The translations under genes and the position numbers were made by a program. The notes under the pieces are model-generated. The model did not search any database, had not been told where the DNA came from, and saw only the letters and a program-made list of their open reading frames with translations. This document shows, piece after piece, positions 13,314 through 24,870 of a stretch of 64,000 nucleotides of DNA (its first letter is position 1; each line of letters begins with the position of its first letter). The DNA is from Pyrocephalus nanus (taxonomy: Eukaryota; Chordata; Aves; Passeriformes; Tyrannidae): contig CM076270.1 of the NCBI GenBank assembly GCA_038380795.1, forward strand, positions 17,934,001-17,998,000, given 5' to 3'.

Positions 13314-13778
13314 TTGATATAACAGAAGAGCTACTTGCACAGCAACGTTGGTAAACCTTTATTCTTTTGGTTAATGGCCAGCACAAAACCAGTGACCTGC
13401 ACAGTGAGAACTGCCTGGATCAACATTTACGTGATAAATAGCACAGAGTAAACATCGGGGACACACCCTGCCACGCCCTGGGTGTGCTGGATCACCTGAG
13501 AAGCCTTGCAGCAGGTAAACACAGCCAGTCACACCATGCAGGCAGAAAGCCTCCAGCCTGGCTAGAGCATCCTGGCAAGCATCAGCTCGTAAAGCAGCTT
13601 TATGCCTACAAGTACCACAGTGGTTTGGGCACAGAGCAGGGGAGAAACCAAATAAATTGTATTGCCACTACAGCTGTGCCACCACTGCCAGCAAAACCCC
13701 ACATTCAGCATCGGTGTTCACATGTGAGGAGCAAATGTGTAAGTTCAGTCTGGCTTTAAGTTGTAAGACTCACAGAAG

Positions 13779-14100
13779 AAGGGGAAACTGTCTTACAGGG
13801 ACAGTCTCAAGGAGTTCAATTTATTTAGCTTCTCAAAGAGAAAGTTAAGGCATGTCTGATTACTACGTAAATAATTATTTGGGGAAAGGGAAACTGATAA
13901 GAGGAGGCTTTTGATGCTGGGAAAGGTGCAATGGTCCCAGAGGCAGAACGTGAACCCAAATTCAGGCTGGCAAAAGCCACACACTTTTAATAATAGAGGA
14001 ATGAACACTGAAGGAATTCCCAATAATTTTAAAATTATAAATGGATGCTTCTTTAAAAAACATGCTATACCACAAAGTGAAATCTGGGCCAGCTCCCAAG
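13779..14100 (+). mobile_element. CR1: Ancient diverged CR1-type LINE, 3' portion
   Basis: A heavily mutated copy of the old amniote CR1 3' region (the kind shared with turtles and crocodilians) is recognisable on the plus strand. The order of phrases is kept: GGGACAGTCTCAAGGAGTTC, TTTAGCTTCTCAAAGAGAA, GGTGCAATGGTCCCAGAGGC, CAAATTCAGGCTGGCAAAAG, then ACTTTTAATAATAG. The last part, AATTTTAAAATTATAAATGG followed by ATGCTTCTTTAAAAAACATG, matches the region just before the old CR1 3' end. Divergence is much higher than in the other copies here, so the insertion predates them. No open frame is preserved. Its edges are uncertain by some tens of bases. Confidence 0.85.
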
Positions 14101-14293
14101 CTGAAAAGAGCTGAGAATAAAAGGTAACTTTTATTAGCCTTCTGATTTTTTGTTTCCTCTCTTTGCAGCAATCAACCAATCTTGTTTGATTCAATAAGAA
14201 AAGCCTCAATATCATACATGTTGCTTCTAGCTCATTTTGTTTCTCCAAAACCTATTCCTTTTGAGTACAAAACAGTACTAGAAAGCTTCATTT

Positions 14294-14344
14294 GCTTCCT
14301 TCTTTGAGTAAAACTGAAGTCTTTTTATGCCAGAAACAGCCTTT
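14294..14344 (+). repeat. Direct repeat, copy B (pair with 13263-13313)
   Basis: Second copy of the repeat described at 13263. The first 25 bases are identical, followed by a diverged part of similar length. It lies about 200 bp downstream of the end of the ancient CR1 fragment. It does not touch the CR1 edge, so it is not a simple target-site duplication of that element. Confidence 0.9.
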
Positions 14345-17300
14345 TTCATTTCATTTGTTTCTTCAGCTTTATCTGCAAGAATTTCTGTTAGTGCCCTAAT
14401 GGTACAAACCTTTATGGATATATAATATCCATGCTCACAGCTCTATCAACACCTGCTCTCACTTTGTGCTTCCTTGAGTACTCCTCGACTCATGCTGTTG
14501 AACAGCAGCTCTGGAGCTCAGCTTGCCCAAGCCCCACTTGGTCCCTGGGTCACAGCACAGGCTGCTCCAACCTCAGCTTGACTGTGTTTCCTTGTCTGCT
14601 CCTTTCAGCTCGTCTCTTTTGAGCTGCTCCTCTCAGACCTGGAGGGCAGAGCTTCAGGTTCCCTTTCAGGCTTATGGAAGAAAGTTCCTGGCAGTTTTCA
14701 CCTGGATTAGCTCAGTGTTACAGGCAAAGAAAGCAGAGGGGAAGAGAAAGGGAGGAAAAGCAGATGTCCTGGGAGATGGTCTCCTCTGGCTGTCCCATTC
14801 CTCCTTCCCTGTTCTGGGCACACCCACAGGCCTCCACCTGTCCCCAAAATGCTATGAGGACACGATAAGGCAGAGTTTTTCACAGTAGAGGGGCTGCAAG
14901 TCAGGCCTCTCTCACAACATGTGCCTTTCAATGCCTTGCTGCCCTTCATCAGCATTTCCAATTTCCCAAGAAGGTCTCTCATTTCTGATGATTTCCAGTC
15001 CTTTCCAATGAGCAGAGGTACTCTTGGCTTCTCTCTCACTGTGCTGGGGAACAGTAACCCTGCACTTACCCTCAGCTTCCCTCCAGCCTTTATGAACTAC
15101 ACTGACCCCAGGGGTGGCTGCGGGGGCTCTGCCACCTCCCAGGGGCTTCTATAAAGATCTAACACCCTGACCCGGTCATTTTTTTCCCCTTCCACTTGCC
15201 AAAAGCCAGTGCCTTTTTAGCATGGCTCAACTCAGACTGTGGCTGGCAGAGCCCAGGTCCCCTCCCCCGACTGCCCTGGGCTCCTCCTTCCCTCCCACAG
15301 CACCTGCTGACCCCGGGGAGCCCTCTGCTTCCTCACTACTGCTGGTCAAGAACAAACCTTCAAAGAACAAACTTTCAAGATGAGTCACTCAAAGACAGGA
15401 GCAGGCAGGGCCCAAATCCCTGTCCCTGGGAAAAGCCCCTCTGCCTGTGACAAGCCACTATTTGCAGCAGCCAAGAGCAGCGAGCACATGAGAGAAAGGC
15501 CTGTCAAACGCTGCCAAACACAGGGGGTTTGTATGGAACAGCCAAGTCAAGAGAATGTGCAGATACCGGCGAAACCCTCAAAGCCAGCCCTTGGCGAGGC
15601 AGGCGAGCGGCTGCCCTGCTGCCAGCCTGGGCCTGTGCCAGTGCCAGGGAGGCAGCAGCCAAGCTGTCCCACTGCTCAGGCTGCAGCAGCCGCCCAGCCT
15701 CCCTCTTGGCAGTGGGATCCGGGACCTTTCAGAAGCACTGAAACGTTCCCGCCGTCTGGTGTTTGTGAAATATTTTGGAACTGCAAACCAATTAAAGTGT
15801 TTTGTTTGCCCTCCTTGGGATGATAAGAGTATCAAGAACATCAGTATCACTCCTGCTGCTCTACCTGCTGGGAATCCCCCTCCCAGCCGTGCTCCTGGGC
15901 GAGGCAGGCTGGTGGGACAGTGACCAAGTCCTGCCTTGGCTCAGTTAACCATTTCTGGGACTCAGGGAATGGCTCTGTGTTTATTCATGTGAGATGCACC
16001 ATATTTATTCAATCCACCACTGATGACTTTTAACTGAATGACCTCTATTTGCCAAAACAATTCCCACAGAACAAAACCAGTGGCCCATGATGACACCTCC
16101 TTGCCCAGAGCAGAACTGAGCCCCAGGAGTGTGGGTTCAGGTTGGTGCCAAGAGTACTGGTGCCATGGACAAGCCCTCATCCTCTGCCTCTCCTGCTGCC
16201 AGCACTGATGAAACAGGAGTTGCTGTACTAGAGCAGAAACTTTTGGGTTGGTGTTTTTTTTGTTGTTTTTGTTTTGGTTTTCTGGGTCAGGGATCAGGTT
16301 TTTGGTCAGTGTTTGTGTAATGCTGAGATCCAGGACAACAGCTCCTGCATTTTAGAAGTCAGTTGTCCAAATGGTTTTGTCCACAATACACTTGACAGCA
16401 GAGATCAGTAATGAGTAGCCATACACGCACCATTTTATGGGCATATTGGGGCTTTCATACATACTGAAAAAAATTAACTGTCATTATTAAAAAAATCCAA
16501 ACTTGCTGCAATCTTAGCTCAGCAGAAATCTCTGGGAATTCTGACTTTGATATTTATTTTCTTTGTTGTCAGTCTCATGTGGGAGCACCTGAGATCAGTC
16601 AGCTTACAAAACTAACAGAGCAACTTACACATCAGCCATAGCAGCCTTTGGATAAGGACCATGAATGATGATTTTTAAGAAATCTTGACAAATATCGCAC
16701 AGCTAAACCAAACAGAATGGCTAAAAGGTTACATACATCACTTAGTATAATAAACCTCTGCTGATCTATTGTGTTTTTAAGTCTTGCAATATGCAAAAAT
16801 GCTAAATTAATAATTTCTGTAGAGGCATAATAATATGGGGCTCCAATGCCATATCTCTGCAGTGCAGTTTGCTTGGAGCACTAATAAAAGCTGATCATTA
16901 AAACATCTGGATTTAGCTTTGATTACAATCATCACAGGATAGAGGGAATAAATGGAATTACAAAGAAGAATGGGGAAAGTAAATGAAATAGACAGATATT
17001 GGTGAATATTGTACATTAATACTTACTGAGGAATTAGGATAAAAACTTGTAATATGGCCAGCAATGAGGTGTGAAATACACCACATTAACAGGTTACTCG
17101 CTGCTGCTCCAGAACATAAACCAGCAGGCTAAGGTGCAGTCAGAGGTCATTTCCATCCTCCTGCACCAGTTACACTCTACCTCATTTGGAAAAACAAAGC
17201 TTTGAAACAGAACCACAAAAAACAACTGCATCTAGACATATGAAAAATAAATTACTTTGTTAATCATGCTAGACTGCAGCTCAGGTTTCACCCCAGCTTC

Positions 17301-17987
17301 CACCATGACTGCTCCTGTCACAATTTCACAGTCAAATGTGTTTCCCTCTGCAAAGTGGCAACTTTCTACTTGAAAAACTACCAACTGTTTCTCCAGCACA
17401 AGTGGCAAAATATTTAATAGAAGATCAAACGCTGATTGCTCTTTTTATAATTTTATTTAAATTAGCAGTTCCCCCTTCTCCCTTTCAAATTAGTCCCACT
17501 AATATCTAGAGGCATAGAATATTGTGATTTACACTTAATATTTTTTTACCAAGGATGTGTTTTCTGCTTTGCATAGTCTATCCTGTCTTCACTTAGTATT
17601 AGAAATAGAAGGAGGAAAATTCCCTGCTTTGCTAAGGGAGTTCGAAATTATGCTGCTCCTACCTGCACTGAACTGGCTTTGTAATTCCTCACTCAAATCT
17701 GGGACTCCATTTGGTAATATCCACTTACAGGTATCAGTTTTGATGACTTCAGTGTAACTAAACCTCCAGAGAAGGGATACCTGCACCATGAAATATTTAC
17801 AGCATAAGGGGTCAGGGATGCATCAAGAGGTCAGTTTAATTAAGTGCCTTGTATAGCTCTGGAGGTGCTTCCAGATGGTAATTTGAGGCCAGGACCTAAC
17901 GTAGGAGCTCTAAATTGCTTTTAGGAATGGTGATTGTCCCACCATTCACTGCCTACCTGGAATGTGTAGGGAGAGCTGCTTTCCTGA
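14345..17987. other. GC/pyrimidine-richer then AT-rich single-copy DNA
   Basis: From about 14440 to 15760 the plus strand is rich in C and T (CTCCCCCGACTGCCC, CTCCTTCCCTCCCACAG) with several overlapping frames up to 147 codons (15380-15823). None is recognised as a protein. From about 16380 to 17560 the sequence is AT-rich. No further element is seen. Confidence 0.5.
16241..16319 (+). repeat. T/G-rich low-complexity tract
   Basis: About 80 bp dominated by T-runs separated by single or paired G (for example GGTGTTTTTTTTGTTG and TTTTGTTTTGG). No repeat unit is strictly kept. Confidence 0.8.
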
Positions 17988-18213
17988 AATCACAGCATGT
18001 CCTGGGATAGAAGGGACCTTAAAGACCTTCTTGTTCCATCCCCCCTGCCATGGTTGCTCAGACCTCCATTCAACCTGGCCTTGAACACCTGCAGGGCTGG
18101 GGCATCCAGAGATCCACAGTGCCTCTGGGTAACCTGTGCCAGGGCCTCACCACCCTCACAGGGAATCTTTTTTTCCTAGTATCTCATCTAAACCTACTCT
18201 GTCAGTTTGAAAA
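17988..18213 (-). mobile_element. CR1: CR1 LINE 3' end, minus strand, 5'-truncated
   Basis: Read on the minus strand, this segment is the terminal part of an avian CR1 non-LTR retrotransposon. On the plus strand it opens with the tail complement AATCACAG and then AGAAGGGACCTTAAAGA. It continues through CCCCCCTGCCATGG, CAACCTGGCCTTGAACACCT, GGGGCATCCA and GCCTCACCACCCTCACAG, the usual order in CR1 3' regions. The element keeps only about 225 bp, the 5' truncation normal for CR1, and has no reverse transcriptase. Several substitutions and a shortened tail show it is inactive. The subfamily (C, F or similar) cannot be fixed by eye. Confidence 0.93.
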
Positions 18214-19684
18214 TGAGCAGTGATAATAAGTCTTTAATGTGTACATATGAAACTTAAAAGATTTCACATATGACTATATGCTGGTAACTCTCTTGACAAC
18301 GCTTTGGGGACCTTTCATGCAAAAATCCTACTGACTAAATGCCCTCCTTATGAAGAAGCAGCTGGATCAATGTCTGAAGACAGAGAGAGTTTTTTTTTAG
18401 ACTTCTTGAGCCCTGATACTGCACATTAAGTTCCTGAAACACAAGAGTAACTTTCCTTGACTCTGGATCTAGGACAGAAGAAAAGAATGAATTGTTTTTC
18501 CCCTGAGCTGATGCCTTTCATAAGGCATTAGCCAAAAGCCTAAGATTGTGATGCAGGTAACTGAGATGGAGCTGAAAGGTGTGAGCACTATTAGCAATAT
18601 CACCTCCCCATCAACATTACTACCAGTGCCCCAGCACTAACAGAAGCCATGAGCAGTTTTAGACACACTAATCCTGGAAAGATTACCTGAAACAGCTCAT
18701 CAAGGAAAATCAAAACTAGCAAGAGTCAACATTTTTAGGAAAAACCCATCCAAAAATCAATGTAACACAGATAACTCCTATTGTCAGTGCTACTGAACCC
18801 ACATCGATCAGGTCCTAGTGTTCTTAGCTGCTTGGGCACACAGCTGAGCTCACAGCGTGACCCAAAGGTTACTGACCTGTGACCACTTAAAGCAAGGACT
18901 GGAAATAACTGCAAGCCAAAGAAGCACCTATTGATTAGTAAACAAAGGAAAATGCACTTGAGAGCCTGTTTTCAGGAGGTCTCTTCAGAAACATCAAAGC
19001 TAGTATTCACATCCTTATTTTATGCTGTTACCCAACGTACAGCCTTGAAACCAGCCCCAAACCTGTCACACACAGCTAAAGGCACCACCACACAAAGTGG
19101 TGGCCACCCAAAAGGCCTGAATCTCTTGGGTAAAGGTGACAGATTTCAAAGATTTGCCCCTGAGGACAAAGCCAGTCTGAGTGTTCCCTGTGCCCTGCAT
19201 CCCCATGGATAATTCCTGCTGATCCCAGAGCACCTGCCTCTGTGCCATTATGATAGGCAGGACTGGAGAACTGACAAGTTTTCACTGCAGATCAGTTCCT
19301 CAGATTTCATCCCATGTGCACACACAGAGTTAGGTAGAAATAATGGAAAGGGAGGAATGGGACAGGAGTAAATGGGAGGCACTAATACAGACTGCCTCTT
19401 CAAAACCTTTTTACTCTTCATGTCTTGCTTCTGTTACGAAAACAAACATGGAAACCTGCCCAGGTCACTACATGCTTTGTTGGAGCAGGGCCTCCCAAAA
19501 CTTAGTTACATCTCCCAGGTGGCAGAGTTGAGACAAAGGGAACTGTCACCAAAGGCAGGGTCTGAGAATGGCAGAATGATGCACCACATCCAGCCCAGGC
19601 AGAGGCAGCACACGAGGAGCCTGAAAGATCCAGAGGAGCTGTTGATGCTGAACCAGCAGAGGCGACACAACATGTAAAATATAT

Positions 19685-20062
19685 TTGATGGTATTTAATT
19701 GCTTAAGGTACAAGTCACAGATTGTTTTTCACCATTCTTGTATTTTGTTTCTCACTTTGGAAAAAAGACAACACAGAGCAGGAGATGCTGTGGATACAGC
19801 AACCAAAGCAAATAGAAGAGATAGTGAGAGACACAGAGAAAGCAGCGAGTTCCAGATGAGGGATCTCTTGCTTCTTGTGATAACAGCAGAGAGGATGAAA
19901 CACTCATATTTTCCACAGCAAATAAAGACTTGCTTTGACATTAATAACCCATGCACCTCATCATTCTTGCAGCATGGCGTGGCATCAGCTCTCAGACACA
20001 AGTTAGATCATGAGGAGAAGTGGGACTTTTACACTGCAAACAACCTGCAAGACTGTGAGTAA
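19685..20062 (+). other. 125-codon open frame with internal splice-like sites; not recognised
   Basis: This plus-strand frame has no low-complexity run and reads as a charged, K/R/E/H-containing peptide of ordinary composition. Near its end, CATTCTTGCAG (ending 19972) could be an acceptor and GTGAGTAAG (from 20055) a donor, giving an 82-nt candidate exon, HGVASALRHKLDHEEKWDFY in the open frame. I recognise no domain. A frame of this length is expected by chance in 64 kb, so coding status is unsupported. Confidence 0.12.
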
Positions 20063-22219
20063 GGCATGGGATGAAGCTCTGAAGTAAGTAAACACAATTA
20101 ATGCCATTTAAAATTCTTATGGAAAACAGTCTTGCCAATAACAAAACAAAAAGAAAGGAAATCCCCTGTTTTCACTCTGTAACGAGACTATGTTTGATTG
20201 ATAATTATAATTTCATCACTGTCATAAGTTTTTATATGGGGTTTGATTTAGTGCAGCATAATACTCTGGTTAAAAACACATTATAACAAGTCAACTGAAA
20301 AATTTTAAGTGTTAGCTTGCCAAGGGATCATCATTAAAAGATATTTCTAATGGGGCTAATTTCTAATGAATTGTTACTAGTCTCCCAATATTTTCCAACA
20401 CTTTCACCCATGCTCCATATGCAAATAAATTATTACTGCTACTAAAACTTGGGGGAAGCATAGGTAAATAAAGAAAAAATGGGGTTTATACTACGGAATC
20501 CATATCATCCATCTCAACTAAAGAAAATATACTTTAACAGAATCAAATGTGACCTGGTAAACACGCTTGAACATGTTAATCATCCCAAGTAGCATTTTCA
20601 ACTGCCTACGGGTCAGAATTTCCTCCAGCTTCAAACAACTCCAAACATGGCAGATCCTGGAAGGAGAGGCCTAATAAAGCCAAGTTTATGCCTGACTCAT
20701 AAAGCTTATAATTTTTTATTCCAACACTAAGCACACAGACCCACTGGGATATGCAATTCCCAATACCAAAGGGATTGTCACCAAAAGCAACGTGAGCTGT
20801 GAAAACCATTTCTGCACATTTTGCACTGTGGCACTCACAGTGTAAATGGGCTGCAGTGAGGGCTGACAAAGGAAATCCTTTTGCCTCTCATCAATTGTTT
20901 CTGCCTTCTCACGTGCCTCTTGCTCTTTCATGCTGCTGCCAGCAGCGAGCCTTTGTCACCTGCATGTGCTGCCCCACGGGAAGGTATCCATGTGCCCCTC
21001 TGCAATTCAATGTGCAGCTTGGAGATGTCTCTTTACCGCTCCTTTAAATGTTCTAATCCTTTAACTACACGAGTTGTCACTGCAAGAGAGTTCATCAGTT
21101 GTTCTCTGTTGCCTGAAACCAGTATAATTAACAGCAGCATGTGGCCTGACTTGTTTGGGGATATGACTGCTATGAAAATTGTTAAACACAGTAAGATTTT
21201 GATCCTCTTGCCTTCCTTTCCTCCCCTAATCCACATCTCAAATCTCTCCCAATCCATCCTCCTCATCCATTATCTTGTACTCCCCAGTGCTGCACCCTTG
21301 GAACAGCTTCACTGGATTATCTGCTGTACATTTTACCTCTAAAGAAGGCCACGCACACACAAGCACGTGAACAGTAAGTCACACACAGCTCCAAAATGTG
21401 AGCTGGGGTTAGCTGATAGCCAGGTCCCCAGGGCGAATTTACACAAGCACATTGCCCTGGTTCTACAATTCCATTTGCTCTCCTGGAAAACATGAAGCAC
21501 AAGGAATTATGCAGAGCACAAAATGCTGTGTGAATGGAGGTCTGAGCAGGGAAAGCTTGTGTGTTCTTAATGAGCACCTGCTGCACGAGATACTGCCAAT
21601 ATCCTGTGCAGATGATACCAGCAAGAGCAAGTCAGGTATTGATTGGTGCCTCCAGGGTTCAGGAGAAATTGTTAAGGGTCTCCTGAAAGCACAACCCCCA
21701 GCAGCTCCTTGGAGACTTGCAAGTTGCCGGTAATAACATTATCCCTGCAATCCCAGTTCCCCAGATCAGCAACGTGCCACAGAGCAGATACAGCAAGAGG
21801 CTTTCCAGAAATAGAGATGCAAACGAGCATCCCATTTACCAACCCTGTCACTTTAAAGGAACTATAGATTAAATAAAGTCCAACTTGCTGCTTCTGAGTA
21901 GGCAGACTATTGTGGGTAAGACACTTCCTACTGTGTTGACTTCTTAAATCTACCAGTGCCTGCTCAAGAAGGGCTGAAACCTATTATACCCAATGTGCTA
22001 AATGTCACTTAGTCATGGTATGTGAGGTTCTTTCCTGCCTCCTGTGGACTGGAAGAAAACAGACTGAGCTATAATTTTGTGCCAGTGAGAGAAAGTTCGG
22101 TCACCAAAGGGCTGAGGAAACGTTGCCAAGCTGGTGAGGATGGCAGAAGGTGGAAAGAATGGGGAAAGAAGAAATAATACATAAGTGAACTGTCGTGAAA
22201 GCTTTAAGGAACTATATTT

Positions 22220-22235
22220 AAAAAAAAAAAAAAAA
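22220..22235 (+). repeat. Poly-A run, 16 A
   Basis: Sixteen A residues after AACTATATTT and before CAACTGAGG. Simple run. Confidence 0.92.
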
Positions 22236-23209
22236 CAACTGAGGAGATATTTTAGGGAGATGAAACACTTGCTAATGTGATGCTTATATTAAAATTGTAG
22301 CCAGATTGGATAGTGGTATAAAACATGTCAGTGGAACCAGCATATCCATATTGTATGTTGTGAATTCTGCCTTAAGGGCAGAAAAAGCAGCAAATGAAAT
22401 GGGAGATTTCCATTCCCCCACCTCAGCAGAGTTTCATGCAGTTATATCAGCAGGCTTACTTAGCAGGAGGCATACTGAAAAGAGGTATTTTTAACTGAAT
22501 CAATCAGAATAAGACAATTCAGCCTTCCTTTTGACTCTGCAATGATAAGACCTTCACCTGAGGAGGGTATTTTTAATTCCAGTTGAGTACTGTTTAATCT
22601 TGGTAAAATGCTTCAATATTGGGCAATGCAAGCAGCTAACTTGCAAAATGTCAGGAATATTTTATTAATATTTATTATAATAGTTTTCTGGGAGAAGCAG
22701 CTGTGAGGGACAGAGAAAGGAGAGAAAGGTAAGGGGATTTCTTTGGGATGAACCCAAGTCGCTCCCACTCAGCAGAGACAGGATGCCAGGCTGGCATTCC
22801 TCCTATTGCCACACAAACATGGAGACATCCTCCTGAAAGGGAGGAAAAGCACTTTTAGGTGGGAGTTCTCAATCCAAATGGGAGAGCACCTCCCAGCCTG
22901 GTGGAGGGTTCATAGCTGATGTAGTGTCCTTTGCATAAATCCTTCCTTTGCAAGGGTTTACAATTGGGAGGAAAGGACAAATCACGCAGACAAGATGATG
23001 TTGTCATGACAAATCAAAGCCTAAGCAGAAGTGACACTGGGGAACCTTCAGTCCAAGAGAACCTGCCAGTGTCTTGTGTAGTCCAACAGTGAGAACAGCA
23101 AGGCTGAAGCACCTTTCACCTCTGGATGTAACCAGAGAGAAAACTGCAAAGAGGACGTGTGCTCAGGAGACACACTGGCCAATACATGATTTCTTTTACA
23201 CAACAGCAT

Positions 23210-23226
23210 AAAAAAAAAAAAAAAAA
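23210..23226 (+). repeat. Poly-A run, 17 A
   Basis: Seventeen A residues after CAACAGCAT and before GCAACAAAAAC. The minus-strand poly-F open frame across it is an artefact of the run. Confidence 0.92.
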
Positions 23227-23902
23227 GCAACAAAAACACCTTAAACAAGCTCATCTGGATTAAGTTGACAGTACTTGCAAATAACTAGTAATAAAATACC
23301 TAGATCCTCCAGCCTATTTTCCATGCCATCTACTGCACTTGGAGAAAAAGAACAAATACCAGATTTTTCATGAGTAGGGGAAGAGAAGGTTTAGGATGAC
23401 AGAAGTTACAATCAAATTGTACTGAAGACTAATGGATATGAACCTCCCTCTGTGGAAAGCCCCAAGGTTGGGCAGTGGCTAGTAAAATAGCTTACTTACA
23501 CCTCAGAGCCTCTAAATATTTATAGAAATGTGGATAGCAATGATGAGGCAGTCGGTTTGGACCTGAACAGGAGTTCTGGCAACCCTTGACTTGTGTCTTA
23601 AAACTGAATTTTGGTTGCTTCTCTAGTGATTCAATGTCTGTTAAATGATTTCACTCCCCTTAAAATTTACAAAATATATTTGACAGAATGCTGTTAAAAC
23701 AATGCTTATTTCTAACCTATGCTTGGGTAAACACACCCTAGACACCCAAAAACCATCACCAGACCAAGCACCCAACCGAGTCACCCAAAGTCAGGGCTCC
23801 TGTGCTGCAAACAGTTTACCAGGTGGGTGAACTTCACCCCAAAGCTCCCCCAGACAATGCTGCAGGGCCCAGCAGGCAGAGGTGCCTGTGAGGAAGGATG
23901 AG

Positions 23903-24080
23903 TTAAGAGAGAGATCAGACACTGGAATGGCTGCCCAGGGAGGTGGTGGGGTCACCATCCCTGGAAGTATTTAAGAAGAGGGTGGATGTGGCACTCACTG
24001 CCATGGTCTAGTTGACAGGGTGGTGTTGGGTCATGGGTTGGAGTCGATCAGAGGTCTTTTCCAATCTAGTTGATTCTGTT
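23903..24080 (+). mobile_element. CR1: CR1 LINE 3' end, plus strand, 5'-truncated
   Basis: This is a plus-strand CR1 3' end of the group that carries the phrase CATGGTCTAGTTGACAGGGT. In order I see ATCAGACACTGGAATGGC, TGCCCAGGGAGGTGGTGG, GTCACCATCCCTGGAAG, GGATGTGGCACTCACTGCC, then AGAGGTCTTTTCCAATCT and the terminal TTGATTCTG. Only about 180 bp remain, so it is a dead fragment. It lies in opposite orientation to the copy at 17988-18213 and belongs to a different CR1 group (J/Y-like by memory), so the two are independent insertions. Confidence 0.93.
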
Positions 24081-24801
24081 ACCACTCTGGGAGACACCTC
24101 TGGTGAAGACAGGGATCTTCACAGGGTTTATGATCTTACCTTGGGATGACAACACTATCACATACTTGGGAGATCTTAGAATACCACTCAAACCCACCCA
24201 AAGCAAGACTTGGCATTTTTGCTCATGTCAGGAGAAATATTGCTCCTGAACAAACACGTGCTGAAGACCAGAGTTTCCCATTTAACCCAGGTCAGTTCCT
24301 AAGAACTCTTATAAGAGAAGCACATATTTATCTTTAATAACCATTTGCCTTGCTCTAGCCTAAATTCAGATCCTTTCCACTTTCTTTCAAAAGATATTTA
24401 TCACGGTAAATTTCTCAATTTTACATCTCATCCTTTTAAAGGTCAGGGTACAATGCTGTATTTATAGAAAAATCAGAGTTATCAACAGCTAACATATGGG
24501 CTGCACTGAATAGCAGGAGTCATGGTATTTATATCATATTTACTGAAAACGTGTTTGCAGCCTCATCTCTCCTGTACTGCTGGGTGATGCACTAACTTAC
24601 AAATTAAACATTAACAGTGCTGGCAACTGATTTACTAAATAAGAGATTATAATGATTTACTAAATCACAGCAGCACCTGCTGTTACATATTGGCATTTAT
24701 GAGTATTGATGAATTTTAACACTACAAAGTGTTAGATACCAACTAATACATCCTGCACTCAAATCAATAGAGTTCATGAAAATCAGTAACAATTATTGTG
24801 C

Positions 24802-24870
24802 CATTTAATAGTGAGGTTTTCCACTGGCTCCAACATTCGTGGAGCCAGTGGAAAACCTCTCTATTAAATG
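24802..24870. repeat. Near-perfect inverted repeat, 30-bp arms, 9-nt loop
   Basis: The left arm (24802-24831, beginning CATTTAATAG and ending ACTGGCTCC) and the right arm (24841-24870, beginning GGAGCCAGTG and ending TATTAAATG) are reverse complements at 29 of 30 positions. The only mismatch is T24812 against T24860. The loop is AACATTCGT (24832-24840). Pairing stops sharply on the outside (C24801 against T24871). A transcript of either strand would fold into a 30-bp stem. It matches no transposon terminus or microRNA I know. Confidence 0.97.

Larger units (their letters stand above)
18214..23902. other. Single-copy DNA between two CR1 fragments
   Basis: Contains the 125-codon frame at 19685-20062, poly-A runs at 22220 and 23210, and otherwise only short frames. 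No other mobile element or RNA gene is recognised. The part 20280-20600 is AT-rich. Confidence 0.5.
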
